From NCBI RefSeq assembly GCF_014202335.1, contig NZ_JACHGP010000012.1, forward strand, positions 62,001-126,000: 64,000 bases of DNA, given 5' to 3'. The stretch is from Mycobacterium sp. AZCC_0083 (GTDB taxonomy: Bacteria; Actinomycetota; Actinomycetes; Mycobacteriales; Mycobacteriaceae). Under the pieces are notes generated by a model, which was not told where the DNA came from, made no database searches, and saw only the letters and a program-made list of their open reading frames with translations. This document shows positions 49,351 through 58,201 of this stretch, in pieces; positions within the stretch are counted from its first letter, which is position 1, and every line of letters begins with the position of its first letter. Both the position numbers and the translations under genes were made by a program.

Positions 49351-50691
49351 ATGTCTGACCTGCCCTTCGGCTTCTCCTCCGGAGACGACCCCGACCGCGA
49401 CAAGCCCAAGAAGGACCCCAATCCGGGCTCGCAGCCGGATCCGTTCGGATTCGGCGGGGCCGGATTCGACATGTCCGACCTGGGCCAGATCTTCACCAAG
49501 CTCGGCGAGATGTTCAGCGGCGGCAACGTGATGGGCGGCGGCTCGCAGTCCGGCCCGGTGAACTACGACCTCGCCCGTCAGCTGGCGTCCAACTCGATCG
49601 GCTTCGTCAAGCCGATCCCCGAGGCCACGGCCATCGCCATCGCCGATGCCGTCCACCTGGCCGAGACGTGGCTGGACGGCGTGACGCCGCTACCCGCAGG
49701 CACCACCAAGTCGACGGCGTGGACACCCAGCGACTGGATCGACAACACGCTGGACACCTGGAAGCGGTTGTGCGATCCGGTGGCCGAGCAGATCTCAGGA
49801 GTGTGGGCGTCGACGCTGCCCGAGGAGGCCAAGAGCATGGCCGGCCCCCTGCTGGCGATGATGTCCCAGATGGGCGGCATGGCGTTCGGATCGCAACTCG
49901 GCCAGGCCCTTGGCACTCTGTCGCGAGAAGTGTTGACCTCCACCGACATTGGACTGCCGCTTGGCCCCAAGGGAGTGGCCGCGCTGATGCCCGACGCGAT
50001 CGAGACGCTCGCCGAGGGCCTCGAGCAACCGCGCAGTGAGATCCTGACGTTCCTGGCCGCCCGCGAGGCGGCGCACCACCGGTTGTTCACCCACGTGCCG
50101 TGGCTGTCGAGCCAGTTGCTCAGCGCCGTCGAGGCGTTCGCACGGGGTATGAAGGTCGACACCAGCGGGCTCGAGGAATTCACCCGCGGCTTCAATCCGG
50201 AATCGCTTGCCGATCCCTCGGCCATGGAGCAGCTGCTCAACCAGGGCATCTTCGAGCCGAAGGCGACACCCGAGCAGGTCGCGGCGCTGGAACGGCTCGA
50301 GACGCTGCTCGCGCTCATCGAAGGATGGGTGCAGACCGTCGTGAACGACGCCCTCGGCGACCGCATTCCCGGCACGTCGGCGCTGAGCGAGATGCTGCGC
50401 CGCCGCCGCGCCACCGGCGGCCCCGCCGAGCAGACGTTCGCCACCCTCGTCGGGCTGGAGCTGCGGCCGCGCAAGCTGCGCGAGGCTGCGGCGCTGTGGG
50501 AGCGACTGACCGAGGCCATCGGCTCCGACGCCCGCGACGCCGTCTGGCAGCACCCGGATCTGCTGCCGCGTGCCGAGGACCTCGATGAGCCCGCCGCGTT
50601 CATCGACAGCCTCGTCGGCGGTGACACCAGCGGGATCGAGCAGGCGATCGCCGACCTGCAGAACGACGAGGACAAGCGCACCGACGACTAG
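49351..50691 (+). CDS. Zinc-metalloprotease-like protein (Rv3195 orthologue, DUF2342)
   Basis: The 446-residue protein has a Gly/Asp/Pro-rich N-terminus (SDLPFGFSSGDDPDRDKPKK). A long alpha-helical domain follows, with AAREAAHHRLFTHVPWLSSQ in place of a standard HExxH and EEFTRGFNPESLADPSAMEQ. This is the DUF2342 family, annotated as predicted zinc-dependent hydrolase; activity has not been established to my knowledge. It is divergent from the protease gene and followed by the Rv3196-like gene after 58 bp. Confidence 0.85.
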   Translation: MSDLPFGFSSGDDPDRDKPKKDPNPGSQPDPFGFGGAGFDMSDLGQIFTKLGEMFSGGNVMGGGSQSGPVNYDLARQLASNSIGFVKPIPEATAIAIADAVHLAETWLDGVTPLPAGTTKSTAWTPSDWIDNTLDTWKRLCDPVAEQISGVWASTLPEEAKSMAGPLLAMMSQMGGMAFGSQLGQALGTLSREVLTSTDIGLPLGPKGVAALMPDAIETLAEGLEQPRSEILTFLAAREAAHHRLFTHVPWLSSQLLSAVEAFARGMKVDTSGLEEFTRGFNPESLADPSAMEQLLNQGIFEPKATPEQVAALERLETLLALIEGWVQTVVNDALGDRIPGTSALSEMLRRRRATGGPAEQTFATLVGLELRPRKLREAAALWERLTEAIGSDARDAVWQHPDLLPRAEDLDEPAAFIDSLVGGDTSGIEQAIADLQNDEDKRTDD

Positions 50692-50749
50692 CGCGCAGGC
50701 CTGTGGATAACTAAAACGCCAAGGCCGTCGCGCGTGGCACAGTCGTCGG

Positions 50750-51592
50750 ATGACGCGGTATGCACTCGATCCGGCGATGCCGGTGCTGATGCGCCCCGAC
50801 GGCGCCGTTCAGGTGGGCTGGGATCCTCGGCGCGCCCTGCTGGTCCGCCCGCCGGACGGATTGTCCACCGCTGCCCTCGTCGACCTGCTGCGCGTCATGC
50901 AGTCCGGCATCGCGCTGGCCGATCTGCAGGCCCTCGCGGTGAACCGGGGTGTTGCGGACGCGGAAGCCGTTGCCGACCTCGTCGCCTCCCTGGTCGGCGC
51001 GGGGGTCGTGACGACCGCACCCCCGCCTGCACGCTCGGCGTCCATCCGCATCCATGGCCGCGGGCCGCTGTCCGATCTGCTGGCCGGGGCGCTGCGATGC
51101 TCGGGCGCCAGGGTCCGACACAGCAACCTCAGCCACGCAGGCGTCCGGCCTGGCACCACCGATTTGGTGGTGCTGTCGGACTATCTGGTCAGCGATCCCC
51201 GCGTGCTCCGGGACCTGCACGACGCCAGGGTGCCGCATCTGCCGGTCCGCGTACGGGATGGCACCGGCCTGGTGGGCCCGCTGGTCATCCCCGGCATGAC
51301 GAGTTGTCTGCGCTGCGCTGACCTGCATCGCAGCGACCGCGACGCCGCCTGGCCCGCGCTGGCCGCCCAACTGCGCGACGCCGTCGGCAGCGCCGACCGG
51401 GCCACCATGCTGGCCACCGCGGCACTGGCGCTGAGCCAGGTCGACCGCGTCATCAAGGCGATCCGCGACGCGGGCGACCCCAGAAGGGCAGGCGATCCAC
51501 CGCCCACCCTCGACACCACCCTTGAGGTGGACGTCAGGACCGGTTCGACGGCCAGCCGACGCTGGTCGCGGCACCCGCGCTGCCAGTGCTGA
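50750..51592 (+). CDS. Cyclodehydratase/ThiF-like protein (Rv3196 orthologue)
   Basis: The 280-residue protein resembles the leader-binding and E1-like parts of TOMM cyclodehydratases. It has a winged-helix N-terminus (GLSTAALVDLLRVMQSGIAL), a central segment with VRHSNLSHAG, and IPGMTSCLRCADLHRSDRDA, where the CxxC may hold zinc. The tail ends in HPRCQC. No precursor peptide or YcaO gene is close, so a role in peptide modification is doubtful. Position and length match Rv3196 of the conserved core block. Confidence 0.8.
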   Translation: MTRYALDPAMPVLMRPDGAVQVGWDPRRALLVRPPDGLSTAALVDLLRVMQSGIALADLQALAVNRGVADAEAVADLVASLVGAGVVTTAPPPARSASIRIHGRGPLSDLLAGALRCSGARVRHSNLSHAGVRPGTTDLVVLSDYLVSDPRVLRDLHDARVPHLPVRVRDGTGLVGPLVIPGMTSCLRCADLHRSDRDAAWPALAAQLRDAVGSADRATMLATAALALSQVDRVIKAIRDAGDPRRAGDPPPTLDTTLEVDVRTGSTASRRWSRHPRCQC

Positions 51593-51634
51593 CAACGTTT
51601 GTGCGTATGTTGTGGACGGGTGTTCAGCATCGTC

Positions 51635-52975
51635 ATGGATGATGGTCGGGTGGCAGACATCAAACGTGGCCGAGCTGCGCGCAATGCCAAGCTGGCGTCC
51701 CTTCCCGTCGGCATCGCCGGCCGGGCTGCGCTCGGCCTCGGAAAGCGCCTGACCGGCTCGTCGAAGGACGAGGTCAATGCCGAGCTGATGGACAAGGCCG
51801 CCCAACAGCTGTTCACCGTCCTTGGTGAGCTCAAGGGCGGCGCGATGAAGGTCGGCCAGGCGTTGTCGGTCATGGAGGCCGCCATCCCCGAGCAGTACGG
51901 CAAGCCCTATCGCGAGGCGCTGACCAAGCTGCAGCGGGAAGCGCCGCCGCTACCTGCGGAGAAGGTGCACAGGGTGCTCGACGCGCAACTGGGCACCAAG
52001 TGGCGGGAGCGGTTCACCTCGTTCGACGACACGCCCGTGGCGTCGGCCAGCATCGGCCAGGTGCACAAGGCCGTGTGGTCGGACGGCCGCGAGGTCGCGG
52101 TCAAGATCCAGTACCCCGGCGCCGACGAGGCGCTGCGCGCCGACCTGAAGACCATGAAGCGGATGATCAGCGTGCTTCGGCAGCTGTCCCCCGGCGCCGA
52201 TGTCCAGGGCGTGGTCGACGAGCTGATCGAACGCACCGAGATGGAACTGGACTACCGGCTGGAGGCCGACAACCAGCGCGCCTTCGCCAAGGCCTACGAA
52301 GGCCATCCGCGTTTCGTCGTGCCTCACATCGTGGCCAGCGCGCCCAAGGTCGTCATCCAGGAATGGATCGAGGGCATCCCGATGTCGGTGATCATCCGCG
52401 AGGGCACGCCCGAACAGCGCGACCTGATGGGGAGCCGTTTGTTCGAGCTGACCTACGACGCACCGCGGCGGCTCGGAGTGATGCACGGCGACGCGCATCC
52501 CGGGAACTTCATGCTGCTGCCTGACGAGAAGATGGGCGTCATCGACTTCGGGGCGGTTGCCCCGCTGCCCGACGGAATTCCGATCGAGATCGGTCTGGCG
52601 ACCCGCTACGCGCTCAAGGACGACTACGACAACCTGCTGACGACGATGCAGAAGATCGGGTTCATCCAGAAGGGTGAGCAGGTGTCCAAGCGCGAGATGG
52701 ACGACATGATGAAGCAGTACGTGGAACCGCTCGAGGTCGAGGTGTTCCACTACACGCGTAAGTGGCTGCAGCGGATCACCGCCATGAACATGAAGCCCGA
52801 CCGTGCCGCAGGCCAGATCAGGGCCGCGCGGCAGATGGATGTGCCTGCGAAGCTGGCGATTCCGTTGCGCGTGATCGCGTCGAACGTCGCGATCGCCTGC
52901 CAGCTCGACGCGCACATTCCAACGAGAGCCCTTGCCACAGAACTGATTCCGGGGTTCGCCGACGAGGCTGCCTGA
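51635..52975 (+). CDS. ABC1/UbiB-family atypical kinase (Rv3197 orthologue)
   Basis: The 446-residue protein starts at ATG 51635 (MDDGRVADIKRGRAARNAKL), which matches the family start; an upstream TTG at 51599 is less likely. ABC1 landmarks are KGGAMKVGQALS (the KxGQ motif), ASIGQVHKA, VAVKIQYPG with the catalytic Lys, EMELDYRLEADNQ, HGDAHPGNFML and VIDFGAVAPL. Family members act on isoprenoid lipids and quinones. Rv3197 binds ATP and has been linked to macrolide tolerance through WhiB7, which fits its place next to whiB7. Confidence 0.9.
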   Translation: MDDGRVADIKRGRAARNAKLASLPVGIAGRAALGLGKRLTGSSKDEVNAELMDKAAQQLFTVLGELKGGAMKVGQALSVMEAAIPEQYGKPYREALTKLQREAPPLPAEKVHRVLDAQLGTKWRERFTSFDDTPVASASIGQVHKAVWSDGREVAVKIQYPGADEALRADLKTMKRMISVLRQLSPGADVQGVVDELIERTEMELDYRLEADNQRAFAKAYEGHPRFVVPHIVASAPKVVIQEWIEGIPMSVIIREGTPEQRDLMGSRLFELTYDAPRRLGVMHGDAHPGNFMLLPDEKMGVIDFGAVAPLPDGIPIEIGLATRYALKDDYDNLLTTMQKIGFIQKGEQVSKREMDDMMKQYVEPLEVEVFHYTRKWLQRITAMNMKPDRAAGQIRAARQMDVPAKLAIPLRVIASNVAIACQLDAHIPTRALATELIPGFADEAA

Positions 52976-52994
52976 CGACTTACGTCAGGCAGCC
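52966..52994. terminator. Bidirectional hairpin between the ABC1-kinase gene and whiB7
   Basis: GGCTGCCTGACG-ACTTA-CGTCAGGCAGCC has perfect 12-bp arms and a 5-base loop. It covers the kinase stop codon and ends 8 bp before the whiB7 stop. It can serve both convergent genes, although no T-run follows. Confidence 0.7.
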
Positions 52995-53001
52995 CCGTCC
53001 G

Positions 53002-53277
53002 CTACGCCGCAGCGGGGTTCTCGGCCGGGTTCTTGCGCGGGCGGCCACGTGGACGCTTGTGCGCCACGACGCTCCCGCGGTCGATGATCTCGCCGCCCCA
53101 GACTCCCCAAGGCTCTTGACGTTCCAGTGCCAACGTCAGGCACTCACGCCGGATCGGGCACTCTACGCACAGCGCCTTGGCTTGCTCCAGTTCGGTGGGG
53201 CTCTCGGCGAACCACAAGTCTGGATCGCCGACATGACACGGTACGGTCAGCCTTCCGCGGCATGTCCGGACTGACAT
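53002..53277 (-). CDS. whiB7: WhiB7, iron-sulfur transcription regulator of antibiotic resistance
   Basis: The 91-residue protein has four cluster Cys (14, 37, 40, 46), the GVWGG turn at 58-62 that contacts the sigma factor, and an AT-hook RGRPRK at 78-82, which separates WhiB7 from other WhiB proteins. It binds SigA and AT-rich DNA upstream of target promoters and turns on genes for drug efflux, ribosome protection and related functions when ribosomes stall. AGGAG lies 4-8 nt before ATG 53277. A long leader with an upstream ORF and attenuator controls it. Confidence 0.96.
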   Translation of the reverse strand: MSVRTCRGRLTVPCHVGDPDLWFAESPTELEQAKALCVECPIRRECLTLALERQEPWGVWGGEIIDRGSVVAHKRPRGRPRKNPAENPAAA

Positions 53278-53362
53278 GTCTCTCCTGCTTCCTGGTCGTA
53301 ACTACTTCTTCTTTGGCCATCTGTCTTCTGATGGATCCTCAGACCAGGTTTCGGGAGTTCCG

Positions 53363-53402
53363 AAAACAATGGCCACGGATCCGGTATGTCGGGTCCGTGG
53401 CC
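53363..53402 (-). terminator. Attenuator hairpin in the whiB7 leader
   Basis: On the minus strand, GGCCACGGA and TCCGTGGCC pair (53402-53394 with 53379-53371) and are followed by ATTGTTTT. It lies 94-125 nt upstream of whiB7 and 22 nt after the end of the leader ORF. This matches the known rho-independent attenuator in mycobacterial whiB7 leaders. Confidence 0.85.
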
Positions 53403-53423
53403 TTTTCGGCTTCGAGGGCTTAC

Positions 53424-53627
53424 CTAGGTGGTGCCTCGATTCACGGACGCGACGGTCGCGGCGGCGGCATGCCGGCGGCGCGTGGGCGGCGTAATCGCCT
53501 GCGCGCCGCTCACGGCGTATGCCGAAGCGGGATGCGCCGCGGCAGCGGCCGACCCAGAGACCCGGAGGGTCCACGACATGCCGGCAACGCCGACGTTTAC
53601 GCCTGAAAACGTTTTGACATTCACCAT
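53424..53627 (-). CDS. Leader ORF upstream of whiB7
   Basis: A 67-codon frame starts at ATG 53627 (MVNVKTFSGVNVGVAGMSWT) with a very strong ribosome site (AAAGGAGGGG) 7-8 nt upstream. It ends 22 nt before the attenuator hairpin. Translation of the leader ORF is thought to let the terminator form, while stalled ribosomes under antibiotics favour read-through into whiB7. The peptide is Ala/Val/Thr-rich with a basic patch (TRRRH) near the end. Its product is probably not functional itself. Confidence 0.7.
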   Translation of the reverse strand: MVNVKTFSGVNVGVAGMSWTLRVSGSAAAAAHPASAYAVSGAQAITPPTRRRHAAAATVASVNRGTT

Positions 53628-53678
53628 GATGTTGGCCCCTCCTTTCTGTCTGCTGGGACGCCCCGCAGGGCGTATCTG

Positions 53679-53715
53679 AGGTTAGACGTTATCACCCAAA
53701 ACTGACAAGCGATTT
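53679..53715 (-). promoter_or_regulatory. whiB7 promoter with WhiB7-type AT-rich box
   Basis: On the minus strand, AAAAT is followed after 3 bases by -35 TTGTCA (53708-53703), an 18-base spacer and -10 TAACCT (53684-53679). An AT-rich box just before the -35 is the known WhiB7 target, so the gene can activate itself. Transcription would start about 45 bases before the leader ORF. Confidence 0.65.
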
Positions 53716-53762
53716 TCTGACCTGCGGGTTTGGCAATATTTTTGTGATTCTTGGCAGTTTCG

Positions 53763-55868
53763 CTATCGGTTGCGGACCAGCTCGAGAACGTCGGGTCCGA
53801 ACTGCTCCAGCTTGCGTGCGCCGATGCCGGGGATCGCGACCAGAGCGGCGTCGTCTCCAGGCAGCGTCTCGGCGATCGCGATCAAGGTGTTGTCGGTGAA
53901 CACGACATAGGCGGGCACGCTCATCTCCTTGGCTGTGCGCAGCCGCCATTCCTTGAGTTCGGCCAGCAATTCCTCGTCGATGTCCGACGGGCACGTCTCA
54001 CACCGGCGCAGCATGACGGCGGTGGGTGTGGTCAGTGCCCCGTTGCACACCCGGCATCGCGGGGTGGGCCCACGTTGCTTGCGGGGCCGGTTGGGGGTGC
54101 TGTCGTTGCTCGCCTGCGGGACGATGCCGTTGAGGAAACGCGATGGCCGCCTACCCTGCCGCCCGCCCGGCGCCCGCGCCAGCGCCCAGCTGAGCGCCAA
54201 ATGGATTCGCGCCCTGGTGATTCCGACGTAGAGCAGCCGACGTTCCTCTTCGACCGGTTCGCTCTCCGGGCCGTGCGTGAGCGCATGGGAGATGGGTAGC
54301 GTGCCGTCGGCAAGGCCGACCAGGAACACCGCGTCCCACTCCAGTCCCTTGGCCGCGTGCAGGGAGGCCAGCGTGACGCCCTGCACCACCGGTGGGTGGC
54401 GTGCGTCGGCTCGCTGGCGCAATTCGGCCACCAGCGCGCGCAGGTCCAGTGCCGGCCGCGCGGCGACCTCCTCGACGACCAGTTCGACCAACGCGGCGAG
54501 GGCCTCCCAACGCTCCCTGGCCTTGGTACCGGTCGGCGACTCGGCGGTCAGACCCAGTGGCTCGAGCAGTTCGCGGACCAGCGGCGGCAATTCCTGCCCG
54601 TCCGCTGCGCCACGCTCGGCCGCGCGTTGCAGAGCCAGCAGTGCCTGCCGGATCTCCTGGCGGCTGAAGAAGCCCTCCCCGCCGCGCACCTGAAACGCGA
54701 TGCCCGCCCCGGTGAGCGCCTCTTCGTAGACCTCGGATTGGGCGTTGATGCGGTAGAGCACCGCGATCTCCGATGGGGCGGTGCCTGCGTCGATGAGCCG
54801 TTTGATGGATTTGGCGACGGCGGTGGCCTCGGCGACCTCGTCGGAATGCTCGCTGAACGTCGGCACCGGCCCGGCGTCACGCTGGCCGATGAGGTGCAGC
54901 CTGCTGCCGGCCATCCGGCCGCGGGCGCCTGCGATGACCCGGTTCGCCAGCGACACCACCTGCGGCGTTGACCGGTAGTCGCGTTCCAGCCGGACCACCG
55001 CCGCCTCCGGGAACCGCCGGGAGAAGTCCAGCAGGTAGCCGGGGGTGGCACCGGTGAACGAGTAGATGGTCTGGTTGGCGTCACCGACGACGGTGAGGTC
55101 GTCGCGGTCGCCGAGCCAGGCGTCGAGCACGCGCTGCTGCAGGGGCGTGACGTCCTGGTACTCGTCGATGACGAAACACCGGTAGCGGTCCCGGAACTCC
55201 TGCGCGACGGCGACGTCGTTCTCGATCGCCGCGGCCGTGTGCAGCAGCAGGTCGTCGAAGTCCAGTAGCGTGGTGCCGTCGCGGCGGGCCTTGAGCTCCT
55301 CGTATCCGGCGTACACCGCGGCGATCCTTGCGGCGTCGAACGGAATGTCGCGGCCCACCTCGGCGACCGCAGCAGGGTAGGTCTCGGGGCTGATCAACGA
55401 CGACTTCGCCCATTCGATCTCACCTGCGAGGTCACGCACGTCCTCCGTGCTGGTCGACATCTTGGCTCGGTTGGCGGCCTGCGCCACCACGCCGAACTTG
55501 CTGTCGAGCAGCTCCCATCCCGTGTCGCCGACCAGACGTGGCCAGAAGTACTGCAGCTGCCTGCGTGCCGCGGCGTGAAACGTCACGGCCTGCACCCCGG
55601 CGGCCCCCGCCCCGGATTCGGCGTCGAGGGACCGCAACCGGGCCCGCATCTCCCCCGCCGCCCGCGAGGTGAACGTCACCGCCAGCACCTGACCTGGCGA
55701 GACGTGACCGGCGGATACCAGGTAGGCGATGCGTCGGGTGATGGTGCGGGTCTTGCCGGTGCCCGCGCCGGCCAGTACGCAGACCGGTCCACGGGGCGCC
55801 TGCACCGCCTCGCGTTGTTCGTCGTCGAGGTCGTTCAGGAGTGTGGCGTCGGGAGCCTCGAGCGGCAT
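53763..55868 (-). CDS. uvrD2: UvrD2, superfamily I DNA helicase with HRDC domain
   Basis: The 701-residue protein starts at ATG 55868, giving a length close to Rv3198c (700); ATG 55877 and 55913 are other options. Helicase motifs are GAGTGKTRT (I), VIDEYQDVTPLQQR (II), VGDANQTIYSFTG (III), LERDYRSTPQVV (IV) and HAAKGLEWDAVF (V). A four-Cys zinc module (CRVC...CETC) and a C-terminal HRDC domain (VAIPGIGARKLEQFGPDVL) follow. UvrD2 is a 3'-5' helicase of DNA repair, essential in mycobacteria. Confidence 0.95.
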   Translation of the reverse strand: MPLEAPDATLLNDLDDEQREAVQAPRGPVCVLAGAGTGKTRTITRRIAYLVSAGHVSPGQVLAVTFTSRAAGEMRARLRSLDAESGAGAAGVQAVTFHAAARRQLQYFWPRLVGDTGWELLDSKFGVVAQAANRAKMSTSTEDVRDLAGEIEWAKSSLISPETYPAAVAEVGRDIPFDAARIAAVYAGYEELKARRDGTTLLDFDDLLLHTAAAIENDVAVAQEFRDRYRCFVIDEYQDVTPLQQRVLDAWLGDRDDLTVVGDANQTIYSFTGATPGYLLDFSRRFPEAAVVRLERDYRSTPQVVSLANRVIAGARGRMAGSRLHLIGQRDAGPVPTFSEHSDEVAEATAVAKSIKRLIDAGTAPSEIAVLYRINAQSEVYEEALTGAGIAFQVRGGEGFFSRQEIRQALLALQRAAERGAADGQELPPLVRELLEPLGLTAESPTGTKARERWEALAALVELVVEEVAARPALDLRALVAELRQRADARHPPVVQGVTLASLHAAKGLEWDAVFLVGLADGTLPISHALTHGPESEPVEEERRLLYVGITRARIHLALSWALARAPGGRQGRRPSRFLNGIVPQASNDSTPNRPRKQRGPTPRCRVCNGALTTPTAVMLRRCETCPSDIDEELLAELKEWRLRTAKEMSVPAYVVFTDNTLIAIAETLPGDDAALVAIPGIGARKLEQFGPDVLELVRNR

Positions 55869-55987
55869 GGCGTCCATCTTGGCAGGGCCCGGCGACAATT
55901 GCCGCCGGGGCACCCGCTGTCTTGCTCCTCGCGTCCGCGACGGTCGTGTCTGGGCATGAACGCAGGTTCGACTATGTTGACTGTCTT

Positions 55988-56242
55988 ATGAGTGCTGCGG
56001 GATCGCCCACGTTGACCATGTACACCACGTCGTGGTGTGGCTTCTGCGCCCAGCTGAAACGCGGGCTGAAGTCCGAGGGGATCACCTGGACCGAGATCGA
56101 CATCGAAGCCGAGCCGTCGGCGGCCGAGTTCGTGATGTCGGTCAACCGCGGGAACCAGACCGTGCCGACGGTGAAGTTCGCCGACGGATCGACGCTCACC
56201 AACCCGAGCGCCCGCGAGGTCAAGGCCAAGCTACGCCGCTAA
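55988..56242 (+). CDS. mrx1: Mycoredoxin-1 (glutaredoxin-like)
   Basis: The 84-residue thioredoxin-fold protein starts at ATG 55988. The active site is WCGFC in TLTMYTTSWCGFCAQLKRGL, and the cis-Pro segment is NQTVPTVKFADGSTLTNPS. Mycoredoxin reduces mycothiol mixed disulfides (S-mycothiolated proteins) with mycothiol as electron source. It is divergent from uvrD2, as in the M. tuberculosis Rv3198c-Rv3198A pair. The 119-bp gap between them must hold both promoters. Confidence 0.95.
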   Translation: MSAAGSPTLTMYTTSWCGFCAQLKRGLKSEGITWTEIDIEAEPSAAEFVMSVNRGNQTVPTVKFADGSTLTNPSAREVKAKLRR

Positions 56243-56260
56243 CCGGGCGCTGCGTCGTCG

Positions 56261-56593
56261 TCAATCCGGATAGTCCGGTCCAACGGCGGTGCGGGCGCCT
56301 AGTGCGCGCCCGCTTCCCCAGCCCAGTTCACGCCGGTAGCTCCCGAGCACGCCGGCGGTGGCCAGCCCCGCGGCGTCGCGAAATCCGGAATCGGCGGCCG
56401 CGGGCGTCGCCAGTGGCGCGACGAACAGCGCGTCGGTCGGGCAGTACGCCTCGCACTGAAAACAAGTCTGACAGCTCGAATGCCTGGCGATCACCGGGAT
56501 TCCGTCCGGACCGCGATCGAACACCCTGGTGGGGCACACGTCGATGCAGCGGTCGCACGCGATGCAGCGGTCCGACGCGACGATCTCGATCAC
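56261..56593 (-). CDS. 2x[4Fe-4S] ferredoxin subunit
   Basis: The 110-residue protein starts at GTG 56593, chosen because GTGA overlaps the flavoprotein stop. It has two cluster motifs, CIACDRCIDVCP and CQTCFQCEAYCP, spaced as in bacterial ferredoxins and in the beta subunit of APS reductase. The last 45 residues form an extension without Cys. It most likely passes electrons to or from the flavoprotein encoded immediately upstream. It is the last gene of the minus-strand operon. Confidence 0.87.
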   Translation of the reverse strand: MIEIVASDRCIACDRCIDVCPTRVFDRGPDGIPVIARHSSCQTCFQCEAYCPTDALFVAPLATPAAADSGFRDAAGLATAGVLGSYRRELGWGSGRALGARTAVGPDYPD

Positions 56594-58188
56594 GCGGCGT
56601 GCCCGCCGACCAGCGCCGGGCTCGGCGACTCCGGTCGGCTCCACAGCTCGTCGAGTCCCCCGGTCACCAGCCGGCGGCGCTGCTCAGGATCCTGCGCAGG
56701 GTAGTCGGCCCGCTTGTGCATGCCGCGGCTCTCCGTACGGGCCAGCGCGGCGTGGTACATCCATCGGCCGTGAGCGACCATCGCTGCTGCTTCCCGTGCT
56801 CTGAAGACGTCCTCGCCGTCCGCGCCGAGACCCGACCTCACCTCAGACCACGTGTCGTGCAACGAGTTCAGGGCCGGCGTAAGTCGGTCACCGTGCCGCA
56901 GGTAGTTCAGTTCGTAGGGCAACACTTGCCGTTGGACCGCGGCGACCACGTCGCGGTGCCCGAGATCGACCGTGCCGGTCGGACGAATACCTGCTCCTCC
57001 GACAGAACGCAGTCCGGCGCCGACACGTCCGCGCTGGGTCGCGAAGCGTGCAGCGCCCTGCCCCGCCCAACTACCCGACGACGCCGCCCACGCCGCGTTG
57101 TGGCTGCCGCCGCCGGTGAAACCACCGCAAATCAGCTCGCGGGTCGCCGTATCGCCCGCCGCGTAGAGTCCGGGAACGTCGGTGCCGCAGGCGTAGTCGG
57201 CGATCCGCACCCCGCCCGTACCACGCACGGTTCCCTCCGCCAGAAGCGTGATTTCGAAGAAGTCGGTGAACGGGTCGATGCCCAACCGGTCGAACACCAG
57301 GAAGAAGTTCGGCTGGCCCCGACGCATGGCGACTTGCTCGGCTTCGGTCGCGCGGTCCAGCCGTGCGAAGACCGGCTCGGACAGCAGCGTCTTGGCGATC
57401 ACCGACCGGCCACCGTAGTTGGCCGCGCCCTCGAGCACCGTCCCGTCCTCGCGGTAGAAGCTCGCCCACGAGTAATAGGCGGTCTTGGTCAGCGAAGTGC
57501 CCTTGGGCGCAATGGCATACGCACTCGAGAACTCCATGCCCGACAGCACCGCGCCCGCCTCCACCGCCATGAGTGCGCCGTCACCGGTGTTGACGTCACA
57601 GCCAAGGGTCTTGGACTGGAACGCGCAGCCCCCGGCGGCCAGCACCACGGCCGCGGCCTCGATCCGCACCGTGCGGCCCGATGCGCGGTCCAGTGCCACC
57701 GCACCCGACACCACCCCGTCGTCGTCGACGAGGAGTTCCAGTGCAGGGGTGTGGTCGAGGATGCGAACGCCGAGGCGTTGCACCCTGGTGCGCTGCCTGC
57801 GCATGTACTCGGGGCCCTGGAGGTCGTTGCGGATCGGCTGGCCGTTGATGTCGACCGGGAACGGGTAGCGCTGCACCTCGCCGAGTTCGTGCATCCTGGC
57901 GTGGGTTTCGTCGAGCACGCGCGTCATCCACTCGCGCTCGGCGAGGTGACCGCCAAGGGCCTCGCGGCTGGCCATCGCCGCCTCACGCTGTTCTGGCACG
58001 TCGTCGACGTACCAGATCCCGGTACCGACCGAGGCGGTGGCGCCACTGGCGCCGGTGTACCCCTTGTCGGCCAGCACCACGTCGACGCCGGCCTGCGCCG
58101 CCTTGATGGCGGCCCACGTGCCCGCAGGGCCGCCGCCGATCACCAGCACGTCGGTGGACAGCGTCTCGATGGCTTCAGCGTTCGTCAC
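56590..58188 (-). CDS. FAD-dependent reductase/dehydrogenase of the fumarate reductase/APS reductase alpha family
   Basis: The 532-residue protein starts at GTG 58188 with AAGGAG 5-6 nt upstream. The FAD-binding motif VLVIGGGPAGTWAAIKAAQA is followed by ADKGYTGASGATASVG, then AAVVLAAGGCAFQSKTLG, and GLYAAGDTATRELICGGFTG for the adenine end. Layout and the ferredoxin partner resemble AprBA, but fumarate-reductase-like enzymes are also possible. In a sulfonate-type operon a redox step on the released sulfur compound would make sense; this is inference. It overlaps the ferredoxin gene by 4 bp. Confidence 0.8.
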   Translation of the reverse strand: MTNAEAIETLSTDVLVIGGGPAGTWAAIKAAQAGVDVVLADKGYTGASGATASVGTGIWYVDDVPEQREAAMASREALGGHLAEREWMTRVLDETHARMHELGEVQRYPFPVDINGQPIRNDLQGPEYMRRQRTRVQRLGVRILDHTPALELLVDDDGVVSGAVALDRASGRTVRIEAAAVVLAAGGCAFQSKTLGCDVNTGDGALMAVEAGAVLSGMEFSSAYAIAPKGTSLTKTAYYSWASFYREDGTVLEGAANYGGRSVIAKTLLSEPVFARLDRATEAEQVAMRRGQPNFFLVFDRLGIDPFTDFFEITLLAEGTVRGTGGVRIADYACGTDVPGLYAAGDTATRELICGGFTGGGSHNAAWAASSGSWAGQGAARFATQRGRVGAGLRSVGGAGIRPTGTVDLGHRDVVAAVQRQVLPYELNYLRHGDRLTPALNSLHDTWSEVRSGLGADGEDVFRAREAAAMVAHGRWMYHAALARTESRGMHKRADYPAQDPEQRRRLVTGGLDELWSRPESPSPALVGGHAA

Positions 58189-58201
58189 AGCACTCCTTGT
58201 T

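Noticed and set aside
50750..51592. A thiazole/oxazole-modified peptide cluster around the cyclodehydratase-like gene
   Set aside because: No YcaO protein, dehydrogenase or short precursor peptide is visible nearby; the gene is part of the conserved mycobacterial core block.
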